DNA of 64,000 nucleotides from Candidatus Gastranaerophilales bacterium (GTDB lineage Bacteria; Cyanobacteriota; Vampirovibrionia; Gastranaerophilales; Gastranaerophilaceae): NCBI GenBank assembly GCA_944322675.1, contig CALUPO010000001.1:124001-188000 (forward strand). The letters are read 5' to 3'. This document shows positions 26,656-35,725 of the stretch, one piece after another. A program made the translations under genes and the position numbers. Numbering within the stretch: the first letter of the stretch is position 1; each line of letters starts with the position of its first letter. The notes under the pieces are model-generated. The model was not told the origin of the DNA. It did not search any database and was given only the letters and a program-made list of their open reading frames with translations.

Positions 26656-28490
26656 TGCTTTATATTTTGTTTAAAATAGTCTAATTTACTTTGTATAAGT
26701 ACTTGAAAGTTCTTATTATATTTATCTTGCAAAACTGCATTATAATAATTTTTAAAATCTTCTACAGATTTTCCAAATATCTTTTCTTTTAAAGTAATCA
26801 ATTCATTTGATTTTTCTTTGTCATTACCAGGAAATTTCTTCATTTCAGCTATATCATTTAACATATCGTCTAAATCTATTATTTTTTTCTGCACAAATGA
26901 ATAAAGATTTATTCCTCTTAACGTATCCTCACTTGAGTCATATACAAATAATTTTGAGAATAAATTAGCCATTACAAAATATGAGTGCTCATCAATTAAG
27001 TTATCAAATTTCTTATCATTACTTTTAGCTAAATTTTCTGAACCCACCCAATGCATAAAATTTGGTACTATGCCTGTATAATATGCTATTTCTGTCTCAG
27101 AAAATGATATATCCAAACAATTTTTTTCCAAATATTCCATATCAAGTTTCATGCCAGAATATAATTCACATTCAATAGAACTAACTTTTTTAGAATCATC
27201 ACTTTCAACTGTATTTTTAAAGAAAGGAAATAACTTTTTTTGAATAATGTCAACTATCTTTTGATAACTTCCATGTTTTGATGCCTCTTTAAAGTTTTGT
27301 TTTATTTTTTCTAAATCTTCTTTAGACAATAATTCATAACTTTCATCACACTTTTTATCTAAAGAAGGTGGGTATGACATCATATAATCAATAATAGTTT
27401 TCCACTTGCTTAAATTTATGGCTTGTTCTAATAATAATCCACCTTTATGAGTTTCATTTATTTTATCAAAATAAAAATTAGAATCTATTACTTCATTATT
27501 TTGGAATTTGAAACTATCACCATTATTTAAGTTAACTGTTAAATTTCCATTATCATCTTCTTCAAATAAACTACAGAATTTTATAAAATTTTCTTCCGAA
27601 TTTATTGTGGAATTTAAAAATGATATAAATGTACAATCACATTTATAATCTTGTTTGTATATTTCACTTGGTTTTATATATTTTAAAAATGTATTCTCCT
27701 TGACTTTCATTGGAAATACTTGATTTGTAATTTCATTTTTTAATGAAATAAAATTGTTATCATCTTGTTTCATAACACTAATTTTTAATTTAGGTGCACT
27801 AAGATAATCAAAACCGCCTGTATATGCGTATGATATGAAAAAATCACAAAATCTTTCCTGTTGATAAAGAAGTTCTTTATTATAATTTCCATCTTTAAGT
27901 TTGTTATCAAATGATTTTTTTATATGCTCAACTATTTTTTTTTGTCGGTTAACTACATTATCTATAATTGCGTTTTGCTCGCTATTTAAATATTCTCTAA
28001 TACACTTCTCACCCAAAATATATCGATTTTCCACAGCTTCTTTACAATAAATATTAAATGGAACATTAAGCTTACTATTTTTTAATAACACAACACCACA
28101 GTTTGGCATATTATCCTTGGTGTCCATTATTGCTTTTTGCTTTTCAGGATTATTTTTATATATGTTTGATAAGTTTTCAAGTTTAATTAGATCTTGATAT
28201 AGTTCTACAAGTTCATATTTTTGCTTACCTTTATATTTATTTCTTAATTCTTGAAGGTAATTTTCAAGAATGTTTGCTGATTGTTGTATTTTTACTTCAG
28301 CAAGTTTAGCCATTGAAGTATTATACATATATTCTTTTATATCATTATTTGAAATTATAGGGTTTTGCGTTTCTTCATTTTTAGTATTTTTTTTTGACTT
28401 TTTTGTTTCTAAAGAAATTTCATCAATATTATTTGGAGAAACTATTCTTTTAACATTATGCGATAAATTAGTTTGATACATTTGAAACAT
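26652..28490 (-). CDS. Unknown protein, possible divergent calpain-like cysteine peptidase
   Basis: A 612-aa protein without signal peptide or membrane helix; I cannot assign it firmly. Residues 275-325 (SEIYKQDYKCDCTFISFLNS, then a D-x-x-GNLTVNL turn) resemble the start of calpain-like (C2) peptidase domains, where GDC-(Y/F)-(L/I)-L-(A/S)-A-L-N-S carries the catalytic Cys; here that would be Cys286. THKGGLLLEQAINLSKW (about 347-363) matches the following helix, and EHSYFVMAN (His502) could supply the His. The expected Asn-Pro of the last motif is replaced (FVYDSSEDT), so it may be inactive. The N-terminal 270 residues are helical and charged. Convergent overlap of 4 bp with the HAD gene. Confidence 0.35.
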   Translation of the reverse strand: MFQMYQTNLSHNVKRIVSPNNIDEISLETKKSKKNTKNEETQNPIISNNDIKEYMYNTSMAKLAEVKIQQSANILENYLQELRNKYKGKQKYELVELYQDLIKLENLSNIYKNNPEKQKAIMDTKDNMPNCGVVLLKNSKLNVPFNIYCKEAVENRYILGEKCIREYLNSEQNAIIDNVVNRQKKIVEHIKKSFDNKLKDGNYNKELLYQQERFCDFFISYAYTGGFDYLSAPKLKISVMKQDDNNFISLKNEITNQVFPMKVKENTFLKYIKPSEIYKQDYKCDCTFISFLNSTINSEENFIKFCSLFEEDDNGNLTVNLNNGDSFKFQNNEVIDSNFYFDKINETHKGGLLLEQAINLSKWKTIIDYMMSYPPSLDKKCDESYELLSKEDLEKIKQNFKEASKHGSYQKIVDIIQKKLFPFFKNTVESDDSKKVSSIECELYSGMKLDMEYLEKNCLDISFSETEIAYYTGIVPNFMHWVGSENLAKSNDKKFDNLIDEHSYFVMANLFSKLFVYDSSEDTLRGINLYSFVQKKIIDLDDMLNDIAEMKKFPGNDKEKSNELITLKEKIFGKSVEDFKNYYNAVLQDKYNKNFQVLIQSKLDYFKQNIKH

Positions 28491-28591
28491 TATATTCTTT
28501 TTCCTATTTTATATATTTAATTATTACTACTATGATAGATTTAAAAAACATATTTTGTCAATACATATATAGTATATTAAGATATTAATAA

Positions 28592-28628
28592 AAAACAAAC
28601 ACCTAAATTATTTTTAGGTGTTTGTTTA
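28592..28628 (-). terminator. Terminator after the phosphohexomutase gene
   Basis: A 15-bp perfect stem, AAACAAACACCTAAA (28593-28607) with TTTAGGTGTTTGTTT (28613-28627), has a 5-base loop and is flanked by A/T runs. It sits just downstream of the minus-strand gene at 28645-30375. Confidence 0.8.
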
Positions 28629-28644
28629 AAGTGGCATTTATTTT

Positions 28645-30375
28645 TTACTGCATAATTTCATTTAAAAGAATATTTGTTAATTTTTGCATATTTTCAAATG
28701 CTTCAATATTACTTTTACCATAAGCTTCAACATAGCCCCTAACTTTTGGTTCTGTACCACTTTTACGTACTAAAACTGATGAGCCGTTTGTAAAGAATAA
28801 TTTGACACCATCTGATTTACCGCTATAATTTATCATTTCTTGACGATGAGATTTAGTCCTTTCGATATCAATATTAAAACCATCTATAAAATGTTTATTA
28901 CCACCAACTACGGCTTCATTATATAAAGCTTCCATTTTATTTATAATTTCTTCTTTTTTATTGTCGTTATAAAATGTTTTGCTAAATGAATTGGCTTCAA
29001 AATGAACATTCATTTCTTCTTTCACATCTTTTAGTATTTGAGATAATGGTTTTTGTTCTTTTGCCATTAAATCTGTTAAAAGCATAACAGCAATTATTCC
29101 ATCTTTTTCAGGTATATGATTAGGAACGGTTAGACCTCCTGATTCTTCACCTGCAACAAGAATGTCAGATTTTTCATTTTCACGAATTTTAATTATATCT
29201 TCTCCAATATATTTAAAACCAACAGGTGTTGTGTGTGTGTTAAGTCCATGTGCTTTTGCAAATGAGTCAAGAAGAGTTGACGTTGTTTGACTTTTTACAA
29301 TTGCTCCTTGTTTTCCTTTATTTTTATTTAAGTGATAGGCTGCAAGTAATATTACATCGTTTGGGGTAATAAATGAACCATCTTTATCAATAACACCAAA
29401 ACGGTCGGCATCACCATCGTTTGCAAGACCTATTGCAAGTTTTGCATTACTTGTTTTTACTTTTTGCATTAAAGGCACTAAATTTTTAGCTTCAGGATTT
29501 GGACCTTCAAGTTGGCGATTTACGGGTGAAAATTTATTTAAAGGAATTTCTTTTTCGCTAAATAATCTTGGTAAAACAAATTCTCCCGTTCCATCTAAGC
29601 TATCATAATTTATTTCTATACCTGATTGTTTTATTTTTTCAAAATCAATTAAAGCAGATTCTTCAATTTTTGTTTTATATAATTGATATACATCTTCATC
29701 AATTGTGGTTTCTTTTCCTTTATTTTTTGTGTTAATAAAATATCCACCTTTTTCACTTATATCAATTATTTCATTTGCTACATCCTGTGTAATTTCGCTT
29801 CCTGCAATGGCACCATCTTTTGTAACAAGATTTACGCCTCCATATTCCCATGGGTTATGGCTTGCTGTCAATAGTATTGATAAATTTACGTCATCTTTAT
29901 TTTCTTTAGCATATAAAGCATGCAATGGTGTTGGGATAGGTTTCTTATTTATCCTTACATTTATGCCTTGAGATAATAAAACATTTTTCATATCATCTAT
30001 ACATTCTTTAGTAGCTTTTCTTGTATCTCCACCTATCATAACTGTTGGCTGTTTTGATTTATCTTTAAGCGGGTGGTTTTTTACCCATTGACCTACACCG
30101 GAGGCAAATAATTTCATTAAATCACGATTAAACATAGGTGTTCCATATATTGCTCGATGTCCTGATGTTGATGAAACAAGACTTAATGCTGCTTTTTTTG
30201 CATCTGTTTTATCAATTTTTATTTGAACTTTCTTTATACCTCCAAAACTTACCATATCATGATTTATTGCATTTAATGGCTTTGACATATTTAAATTGTT
30301 TGTTCTGTTGTTTATACGTTTTAATCCATTAATGTTTAAGCCAATAAATGGCTGTAAATTTGAAGTAATTTTCAT
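28645..30375 (-). CDS. Phosphoglucomutase/phosphomannomutase with N-terminal extension
   Basis: An alpha-D-phosphohexomutase of 576 aa. Landmarks in order: GTPMFNRDLM near the start of domain 1, the catalytic phosphoserine loop TASHNPWEYGG, the metal loop NDGDADRFGVID, the sugar loop GEESGG, and the phosphate-binding RKSGTEPKVRGYVEAY in domain 4. It would interconvert hexose 1- and 6-phosphates for glycogen, LPS and cell-wall sugars. Some 55 residues precede the first domain, ending in HDMVSFGGIKKVQIK, an extension not found in the usual family members. AGGAGG lies eight bases before the ATG. Exact sugar preference is not readable. Confidence 0.9.
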   Translation of the reverse strand: MKITSNLQPFIGLNINGLKRINNRTNNLNMSKPLNAINHDMVSFGGIKKVQIKIDKTDAKKAALSLVSSTSGHRAIYGTPMFNRDLMKLFASGVGQWVKNHPLKDKSKQPTVMIGGDTRKATKECIDDMKNVLLSQGINVRINKKPIPTPLHALYAKENKDDVNLSILLTASHNPWEYGGVNLVTKDGAIAGSEITQDVANEIIDISEKGGYFINTKNKGKETTIDEDVYQLYKTKIEESALIDFEKIKQSGIEINYDSLDGTGEFVLPRLFSEKEIPLNKFSPVNRQLEGPNPEAKNLVPLMQKVKTSNAKLAIGLANDGDADRFGVIDKDGSFITPNDVILLAAYHLNKNKGKQGAIVKSQTTSTLLDSFAKAHGLNTHTTPVGFKYIGEDIIKIRENEKSDILVAGEESGGLTVPNHIPEKDGIIAVMLLTDLMAKEQKPLSQILKDVKEEMNVHFEANSFSKTFYNDNKKEEIINKMEALYNEAVVGGNKHFIDGFNIDIERTKSHRQEMINYSGKSDGVKLFFTNGSSVLVRKSGTEPKVRGYVEAYGKSNIEAFENMQKLTNILLNEIMQ

Positions 30376-30593
30376 TACTAACTTTCCTCCTATTTAAAAA
30401 TATATAAAGACCAGATAAGATTAAAACTTAAATAAAAAAAAATTGCAACTAATTTTAATACAAGTTTCTTAAATAATTTTTAGTTTACTTTTTAAAATTT
30501 AACATAACTTTACAATATAGTAAAAAATTAAAATATAATTAAAGTTTTTTTAAATTTTGACGTTAAAGTAAAAAAAAAGGGAAGGTGATTGTT

Positions 30594-30866
30594 ATGATTC
30601 TTGAATATCGCGTAAAAGAAAATAAGGTACAAGCTGCATGGCTTAAAACTCTTTATGATATGATTGAAGAATTAAATTGCAAATGCCTTACATATTTAGA
30701 AGAAAATTATGATTATTCCTACAAAACTTTTGAACGCATACGCATTGTTGAAGTTTATGGCTCCGATACTATGTTAAACTGGCTTAAACTTAGAATGGAA
30801 AGATATTGTCATTTTGTTATGTCATTCAATCAAAAGCCTGAAATTAATACAAATTTTAAATCTTAA
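30594..30866 (+). CDS. Small uncharacterised protein, 90 aa
   Basis: The ATG at 30594 follows GGGAAGG at proper spacing (a GTG at 30585 overlaps that site). The product begins MILEYRVKENKVQAAWLKTL, has two Cys in LNCKCLTYLEEN, then YDYSYKTFERIRIVEVYGSD and a basic helix LNWLKLRMERYCHF. It is soluble and helical, with no signal peptide. I recognise no family. It stands alone between the divergent phosphohexomutase gene and ftsI. The strong ribosome-binding site supports it. Confidence 0.6.
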   Translation: MILEYRVKENKVQAAWLKTLYDMIEELNCKCLTYLEENYDYSYKTFERIRIVEVYGSDTMLNWLKLRMERYCHFVMSFNQKPEINTNFKS

Positions 30867-31243
30867 AAATATCTTTATTAAATATCCAAAATAATAATTC
30901 GAAATATATCTTAATTTTTTTTGTATAATTAAAATGTACTTTAAAAAATATAAAAAATGAGAACCTCAAAATTAATTTTTAAAGTTCTCATCTTTCACAC
31001 TTCCAATACCTTAATTATATAAATAACTATACCATAATTTTTAATACTTTTCAATTAAATTAATAATATAAATAAAAAAGAAATATTGAACATTTTATTC
31101 TCTTATATTAACATTTTTCAATTTTTTTTTGTCAATATGAAATAAATTTAACAAAATAGACTTTAATAACCTTTAGTGGTAGGATATTTAAGTAGAATAT
31201 TAGTGTTTTATAATTAATCCTCCAATAAGGTTATAAAGTTAAG
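30867..31243. other. Intergenic stretch of 377 bp
   Basis: Very A/T-rich. The only structure I see is a hairpin, ATGAGAAC (30957-30964) with GTTCTCAT (30984-30991), around a self-complementary AAAATTAATTTT. It could terminate the 90-aa gene, although its T run is weak. A TATAAT at 31209-31214 may be a -10 box for the downstream penicillin-binding protein; no good -35 goes with it. Confidence 0.4.
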
Positions 31244-32980
31244 ATGCAAAAAGAAATAGATACAAAAACAAAACATAATAAATTTAATAAAAAACTTATG
31301 TTGACACAAATATTTGTACTTTTTCTATTTTTAATACTTTCTTGTTACCTATTTTATCGACAAATATTTGACACAAAATCATATAGGGTGAAAGCAAAGC
31401 GTCAAAGAAGTGCATTAAGTTTAGTGATGCGTGGTCAAATTCTTGACCGCAATGGGATAAAACTAGCTTCTGATATGACAACTTATAAGGTGTATGCAAT
31501 AACACGTGATTATGATCATGCAATAAGTGAACTTGCAGCTAAGCTTGCACCTGTTTTAAATATGACATATTCAAAACTTGTAACTTTGCTAAAAAAAAAC
31601 CAACCGGTAATACTTTTAAAAGACAATTTAGATAAAAAAACAGCAACAAATATAAAGAAATTAGGTTTAAGAGAAATATCCATTGAACAACAGAATGATA
31701 GAATATATCCTCAGGGCAAAATGCTCTCTCATGTTCTAGGATATTATAATGCAGAGGCAGATGTATCTTCAGGTGTTGAATATACCTGTCGTGAAAAACT
31801 TGAAAAAGTGGATAAACGTGTTGAATTTGAAAAAACACCAAATGGTAATATAATATACAATTTCAACACAGACCCGCTTGCTACAACAACACCTGTATCA
31901 GGTGAAAGTGTCACTTTAACCATTGATACAGCTATTCAGCATGTGTGTGAAACTGAATTAAATAAAGTAATAAAAGAAAAACAAGCTGCAAGAGGATTCG
32001 CAATGGTTATGAATCCTAAAAATGGTGAAATACTTGCTTATGCTGTTAATCCTACTTATAATCCCAATGAATATAAAAAAGCAAGTGCAACAGCTTTAAA
32101 AAATTGGAGTTTAACAGATATATTTCCACCAGGTTCCACATTCAAAATTTTAACAGTTGCAACAGCAATTGAACTTGGACTTTTAAATGAACATTCAAAA
32201 ATTAATGATACTGGAAAGATTAAAATAGGCTCCTGGGAAATAAAAAATTATGATTATTATAAAAATCCGAATCCAGGGTTAATAGATCTGGTTTACTATT
32301 TTGAACATTCAAGTAATGTAGGAAGTGTAAAAATAGCCCAAATGATCCCTAAACAACAATATTATAACCAGCTAAGACGTTTTGGATTTGGCTCCAAAAC
32401 AGGCATTGACCTGCCAGGCGAATCAGTTGGGTTACTTCCAAAATATACAAATTGGGATGCTGCAATGCATGCATCAATGGGATATGGATATGGGACTTCA
32501 GTAACAGCAATACAAATGGTATATGCTGTTTCAGCTATAGCAAATGACGGTGTTGCTATTACCCCTCATGTTATTAAATATAATGATAAAGAACTTGAAG
32601 AAAAAGTTAAACGGCGTGAAGTTGTTAAACCTGAAACTGCAAAAGCACTAAAACGAATTCTTACCAAAAGTGTAAGTAATTCTAAAGGTCCAATGAATCT
32701 TCCTCAATATACAGTTGCAGCCAAAACAGGAACTTCACGTAAACCTCTTGAAAAACAAAAAGGTTATTCAAATCAGCTTTATACATCCGTTATTGGATTT
32801 TTACCAGCTGATAATCCTAAGATATTAATATATGTTGTTGTTGATTCTCCAAAAGGTGAAGCCATCTGGGGTTCAACTGTTGCAGGCCCTATATTTCGTG
32901 AAATTGCTCTTCAAACTGCAAGAATTATGAATATACCACCTGATAAAAGCAATACAAATGATGTCAAAATAAATAATTGA
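31244..32980 (+). CDS. ftsI: Penicillin-binding protein, FtsI/PBP2-type transpeptidase
   Basis: A class B penicillin-binding protein, 578 aa. A cytoplasmic tail and one membrane helix (LTQIFVLFLFLILSCYLFYR) are followed by the dimerisation module (RGQILDRNGIKLASD) and the transpeptidase domain. The three catalytic boxes are present: STFK in PPGSTFKIL (Ser near residue 299), SSN in FEHSSNVGS, and KTGT in VAAKTGTSR. It cross-links septal or elongation peptidoglycan in the periplasm. Adjacency to murE, 12 bp downstream, is the standard division-cluster order and favours FtsI. No mraY or murF follows; the cluster is interrupted by repeat island 3. Confidence 0.9.
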   Translation: MQKEIDTKTKHNKFNKKLMLTQIFVLFLFLILSCYLFYRQIFDTKSYRVKAKRQRSALSLVMRGQILDRNGIKLASDMTTYKVYAITRDYDHAISELAAKLAPVLNMTYSKLVTLLKKNQPVILLKDNLDKKTATNIKKLGLREISIEQQNDRIYPQGKMLSHVLGYYNAEADVSSGVEYTCREKLEKVDKRVEFEKTPNGNIIYNFNTDPLATTTPVSGESVTLTIDTAIQHVCETELNKVIKEKQAARGFAMVMNPKNGEILAYAVNPTYNPNEYKKASATALKNWSLTDIFPPGSTFKILTVATAIELGLLNEHSKINDTGKIKIGSWEIKNYDYYKNPNPGLIDLVYYFEHSSNVGSVKIAQMIPKQQYYNQLRRFGFGSKTGIDLPGESVGLLPKYTNWDAAMHASMGYGYGTSVTAIQMVYAVSAIANDGVAITPHVIKYNDKELEEKVKRREVVKPETAKALKRILTKSVSNSKGPMNLPQYTVAAKTGTSRKPLEKQKGYSNQLYTSVIGFLPADNPKILIYVVVDSPKGEAIWGSTVAGPIFREIALQTARIMNIPPDKSNTNDVKINN

Positions 32981-32992
32981 GGATAAAGTATT

Positions 32993-34504
32993 ATGGAACT
33001 TAATGAATTGTTAAAAAAGATTAATTACAATGAAGTAAAAAATTTAAGCGATAATATAATTATTAATGGTATAACAATTGATTCCAATAAAACACGACCC
33101 GGTGATTTGTTTGTTTGTATTCGAGGAAATAATGCAGATGGACATAATTTTGCTTATGATGCTTATAACAATGGAGCTAATGTAGTTATTTGCGATCATT
33201 ATTTAGAAAATATAAAATCAACACAAATAATTGTTGATAACACACAACAATCCTTAATTGAAGTGTCAAATATTTTTTATAATTATCCGTCAAAAGATGT
33301 TAAGGCAATTGCCGTAACCGGTACAAACGGAAAAACTACCGTAAGCCATATTCTTGAACATGTTCTTGAACAAAATGGTGAAAAATGCGGACTAATTGGA
33401 ACTTTAGGTTATAAAGTAAACCTTAATGATTGTTATCATCCTACGCAAAATACAACACCACAGGCAAATGAACTTCAAAGTATTTTAAACCAAATAAGAA
33501 CATACAAGTCTAAATATTGTGTTTTTGAAGCATCTTCACATGCTATTTCACAAAATCGTATCGGCGGAATTAACATAGCTGCAGCTATTTTTACAAATTT
33601 AACACAGGATCATCTCGATTATCATGTAACAATGCAAAATTACTTTGAATCAAAAGCTAAACTTTTTAAAAATCTTACTCAAAACAGCTATGCAATTATA
33701 AATGCTGATGACAAATATTCAGATGATTTTCTTAAGGTTATACCTCAAAATGTTAATGTTATTTTATATGGAATAAATAATGAAAAAGCAAATATAAAAG
33801 CACATGATATTGAATTTCACGATGATTATACCGTTTATAAACTCGAAGTTGATAAAAAACTTTTAAAAGACAATAATTGCAAAAATGTTATTGAACTTAA
33901 AATAAAACTTTCCGGTTTGTTTAATGTATATAATTCACTTGCGGCAATATCTTGTGCAATAGGTGTTGGAAATTTAAACTTAGAAAGCATAAAGAAAAGT
34001 ATTGAAGAAGTTACGCCTGTTAGGGGCAGATTTGAAATAGTCAATACATCACCTCTTGTTATTGTAGATTATGCACATACACCTGATGGTTTAGAAAATG
34101 TTTTAAAAGCTGCAAAAGCTTTAAAAAAAGAAGCCTCACAAAAGTTGATATGTCTTTTTGGATGCGGTGGTGATAGAGATGCTACAAAACGTCCTAAAAT
34201 GGGTAAAATTGCAGATGAACTTGCTGATATTGTTGTTATAACATCTGATAATCCAAGAAGTGAAAACCCTGATGTTATAATTTCCGATATTTTAACCGGA
34301 ATTAAAACAATGGATAATAAACGTATTTTTGTTGAAACCGACCGTAAACAAGCAATTGAATTTATACCTAAAATTGCTAATATTAATGATATAATTGTCA
34401 TAGCCGGCAAAGGACATGAAACATATCAAATATTAAAAGATAAAACAATACATTTTGATGACCGGGAAATAGCACAAGATGTGTTCCCTTTAATGAAAAT
34501 TTAA
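32993..34504 (+). CDS. murE: UDP-MurNAc-tripeptide synthetase (meso-DAP adding)
   Basis: MurE adds the third residue to UDP-MurNAc-L-Ala-D-Glu. The 503-aa protein has the Mur-ligase ATP loop TGTNGKTTVSHI (about residues 107-118), the TNLTQDHLDYHVTM block, the LFGCGGDRDATKRPKMG block and the C-terminal ITSDNPRSENP. The DNPR sequence is the diaminopimelate-recognising motif, so the peptidoglycan is of the meso-DAP, Gram-negative type. GAGGAT precedes the ATG, 12 bp after ftsI. A strong terminator follows at 34549-34600. Confidence 0.95.
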   Translation: MELNELLKKINYNEVKNLSDNIIINGITIDSNKTRPGDLFVCIRGNNADGHNFAYDAYNNGANVVICDHYLENIKSTQIIVDNTQQSLIEVSNIFYNYPSKDVKAIAVTGTNGKTTVSHILEHVLEQNGEKCGLIGTLGYKVNLNDCYHPTQNTTPQANELQSILNQIRTYKSKYCVFEASSHAISQNRIGGINIAAAIFTNLTQDHLDYHVTMQNYFESKAKLFKNLTQNSYAIINADDKYSDDFLKVIPQNVNVILYGINNEKANIKAHDIEFHDDYTVYKLEVDKKLLKDNNCKNVIELKIKLSGLFNVYNSLAAISCAIGVGNLNLESIKKSIEEVTPVRGRFEIVNTSPLVIVDYAHTPDGLENVLKAAKALKKEASQKLICLFGCGGDRDATKRPKMGKIADELADIVVITSDNPRSENPDVIISDILTGIKTMDNKRIFVETDRKQAIEFIPKIANINDIIVIAGKGHETYQILKDKTIHFDDREIAQDVFPLMKI

Positions 34505-34548
34505 GTTTAATAATTCATAATACTTTAAATATAAATATAAAAATATAA

Positions 34549-34600
34549 AAAAGAAAGATAAAAAAGCTTATAAATGCTTTTTTATCTTTCTTTTTTTATT
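34549..34600 (+). terminator. Strong terminator after murE
   Basis: A 19-bp perfect stem (34549-34567 with 34576-34594, ending in GC next to the loop) has an 8-base loop, and its 3' arm runs into TTTTTTT. It ends the ftsI-murE unit 31 bp before repeat island 3. Confidence 0.9.
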
Positions 34601-34631
34601 ATCTCAAAATGTAATAGAAAAAATAAATTTA

Positions 34632-34658
34632 GGGACTTATATACAAGTTTACACAAAG
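34632..34658 (+). repeat. Left terminal inverted repeat of island 3
   Basis: Begins GGGACTTATATACAAG and continues TTTACACAAAG. It pairs with 36227-36253 with three mismatches. Confidence 0.65.
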
Positions 34659-34696
34659 CTGCCCCGTCCGGAGGACATTAACTTTCGTGTGGGGGG

Positions 34697-34730
34697 ATAT
34701 GGGGGGAGGCAAAGCCTCCCCCACCCATAT
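34697..34730. repeat. G/C-tract palindrome, copy 2, loop inverted
   Basis: The arms are ATATGGGGGGAGGC and GCCTCCCCC, continuing to CCCATAT with one extra A. The loop is AAA, whereas copies 1 and 3 have TTT in the same place. Confidence 0.75.
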
Positions 34731-34740
34731 ATTACTAATT

Positions 34741-34829
34741 CCCGCCGTAGGAAAGACGCCCGATTGAAATGAGGGCGGATACCTCAGGCGGGAAAAAAGC
34801 TAAAGCCGACAGCACGAAGTGCGATAGGC
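34741..34829 (+). repeat. Module D, two nested hairpins, copy 2
   Basis: CCCGCC with GGCGGG (34741-34792) encloses AGG-CCT and GCCC-GGGC. The second hairpin (34805-34829) is GCC-GACA-GCAC-GAA-GTGC-GATA-GGC. The outer stem is one pair longer than in copy 1. Confidence 0.7.
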
Positions 34830-35008
34830 GAAGTTAAACAGAGTAACCCCGTCCGGAGGACGTTAAATTAATTTTAAATAATTTTTTGAAAAAAATTTTA
34901 AATAATTAGAGAAAATTAAAGCCTTTCAGGCGGAGGCACTTTGTGTGGACAAAGTGCCCAAAACCGTAACCCGACTTGGCACTCACATTCTCACTAAACT
35001 CAACCCAA

Positions 35009-35048
35009 GCAGCCTTAACTCGTGCTTCGCACTCAAACAGAAGGCTGC
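35009..35048 (+). repeat. Module B two-level hairpin, copy 3
   Basis: GCAGCCTT (35009-35016) with AAGGCTGC (35041-35048), inner hairpin GTGC-TTC-GCAC. The preceding hairpin 1 is GGCACTTTGT (34935-34944) with ACAAAGTGCC (34949-34958) and loop GTGG. Confidence 0.7.
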
Positions 35049-35239
35049 CTGTTGTTGTTTCGTTAAGTGATAATTGTTCGTGCCTGCGTAAGGGTTACAT
35101 TTATTGACTTTATTCTGCAACTGTTTAATAAGTCTTGAAAAAGACAAGTGTTGAAATAAACCAAATGTTGTTGAGTATAATTAAAATATACAACCCATAC
35201 GCAGGTTTGAGTAATAGTCACAGACGAAACATTGTCAAA

Positions 35240-35283
35240 GCCTCCTTTTGTTTGAGTGCACGAAGTGCACGAGTTAAGGAGGC
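35240..35283 (-). repeat. Module A two-level hairpin, copy 2
   Basis: GCCTCCTT (35240-35247) with AAGGAGGC (35276-35283), inner hairpin GTGCAC-GAA-GTGCAC. It is oriented opposite to the adjacent module B, so the two face each other. Confidence 0.7.
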
Positions 35284-35681
35284 TCAAGTTGAGTCGTGTG
35301 AATATACGAAAACCAAGTGGGTTGAAAGGTTTTGGTTACTTTTGGCTTCAAGCGGATTTGCAGTTGGCTTTGCCTGATTGTGAGGAACTGAACGGAGTGA
35401 AACAATTTTAAAAAAATTGTGAAACGGAGTTGCATAGTTCCGAACGCTGCATAATCCAAGACAGTAACCCCGTCTGGAGGACATAAATATATTTTTAAAT
35501 AATTTAAAAAAAATAATTGTTCGTGCCTGCGTATGGGTTACATTTATTGACTTTATTCTACGACTGTTTAATAAGTCTTGAAAAGACAAGTGTTGAAATA
35601 AGTCAAATGTTGTTGAGTATAATTAAAATATACAACCCATACGCAGGTTTGAGTAATAGTCACAGACGAAACATTGTCAAA

Positions 35682-35725
35682 GCCTCCTTTTGTTTGAGTG
35701 CACATAGTGCACGAGTTAAGGAGGC
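35682..35725 (-). repeat. Module A two-level hairpin, copy 3
   Basis: GCCTCCTT (35682-35689) with AAGGAGGC (35718-35725), inner hairpin GTGCAC-ATA-GTGCAC. The companion hairpin 1 is GCAACTTTGT (35776-35785) with ACAAAGTTGC (35790-35799), loop CCAC. Confidence 0.7.
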
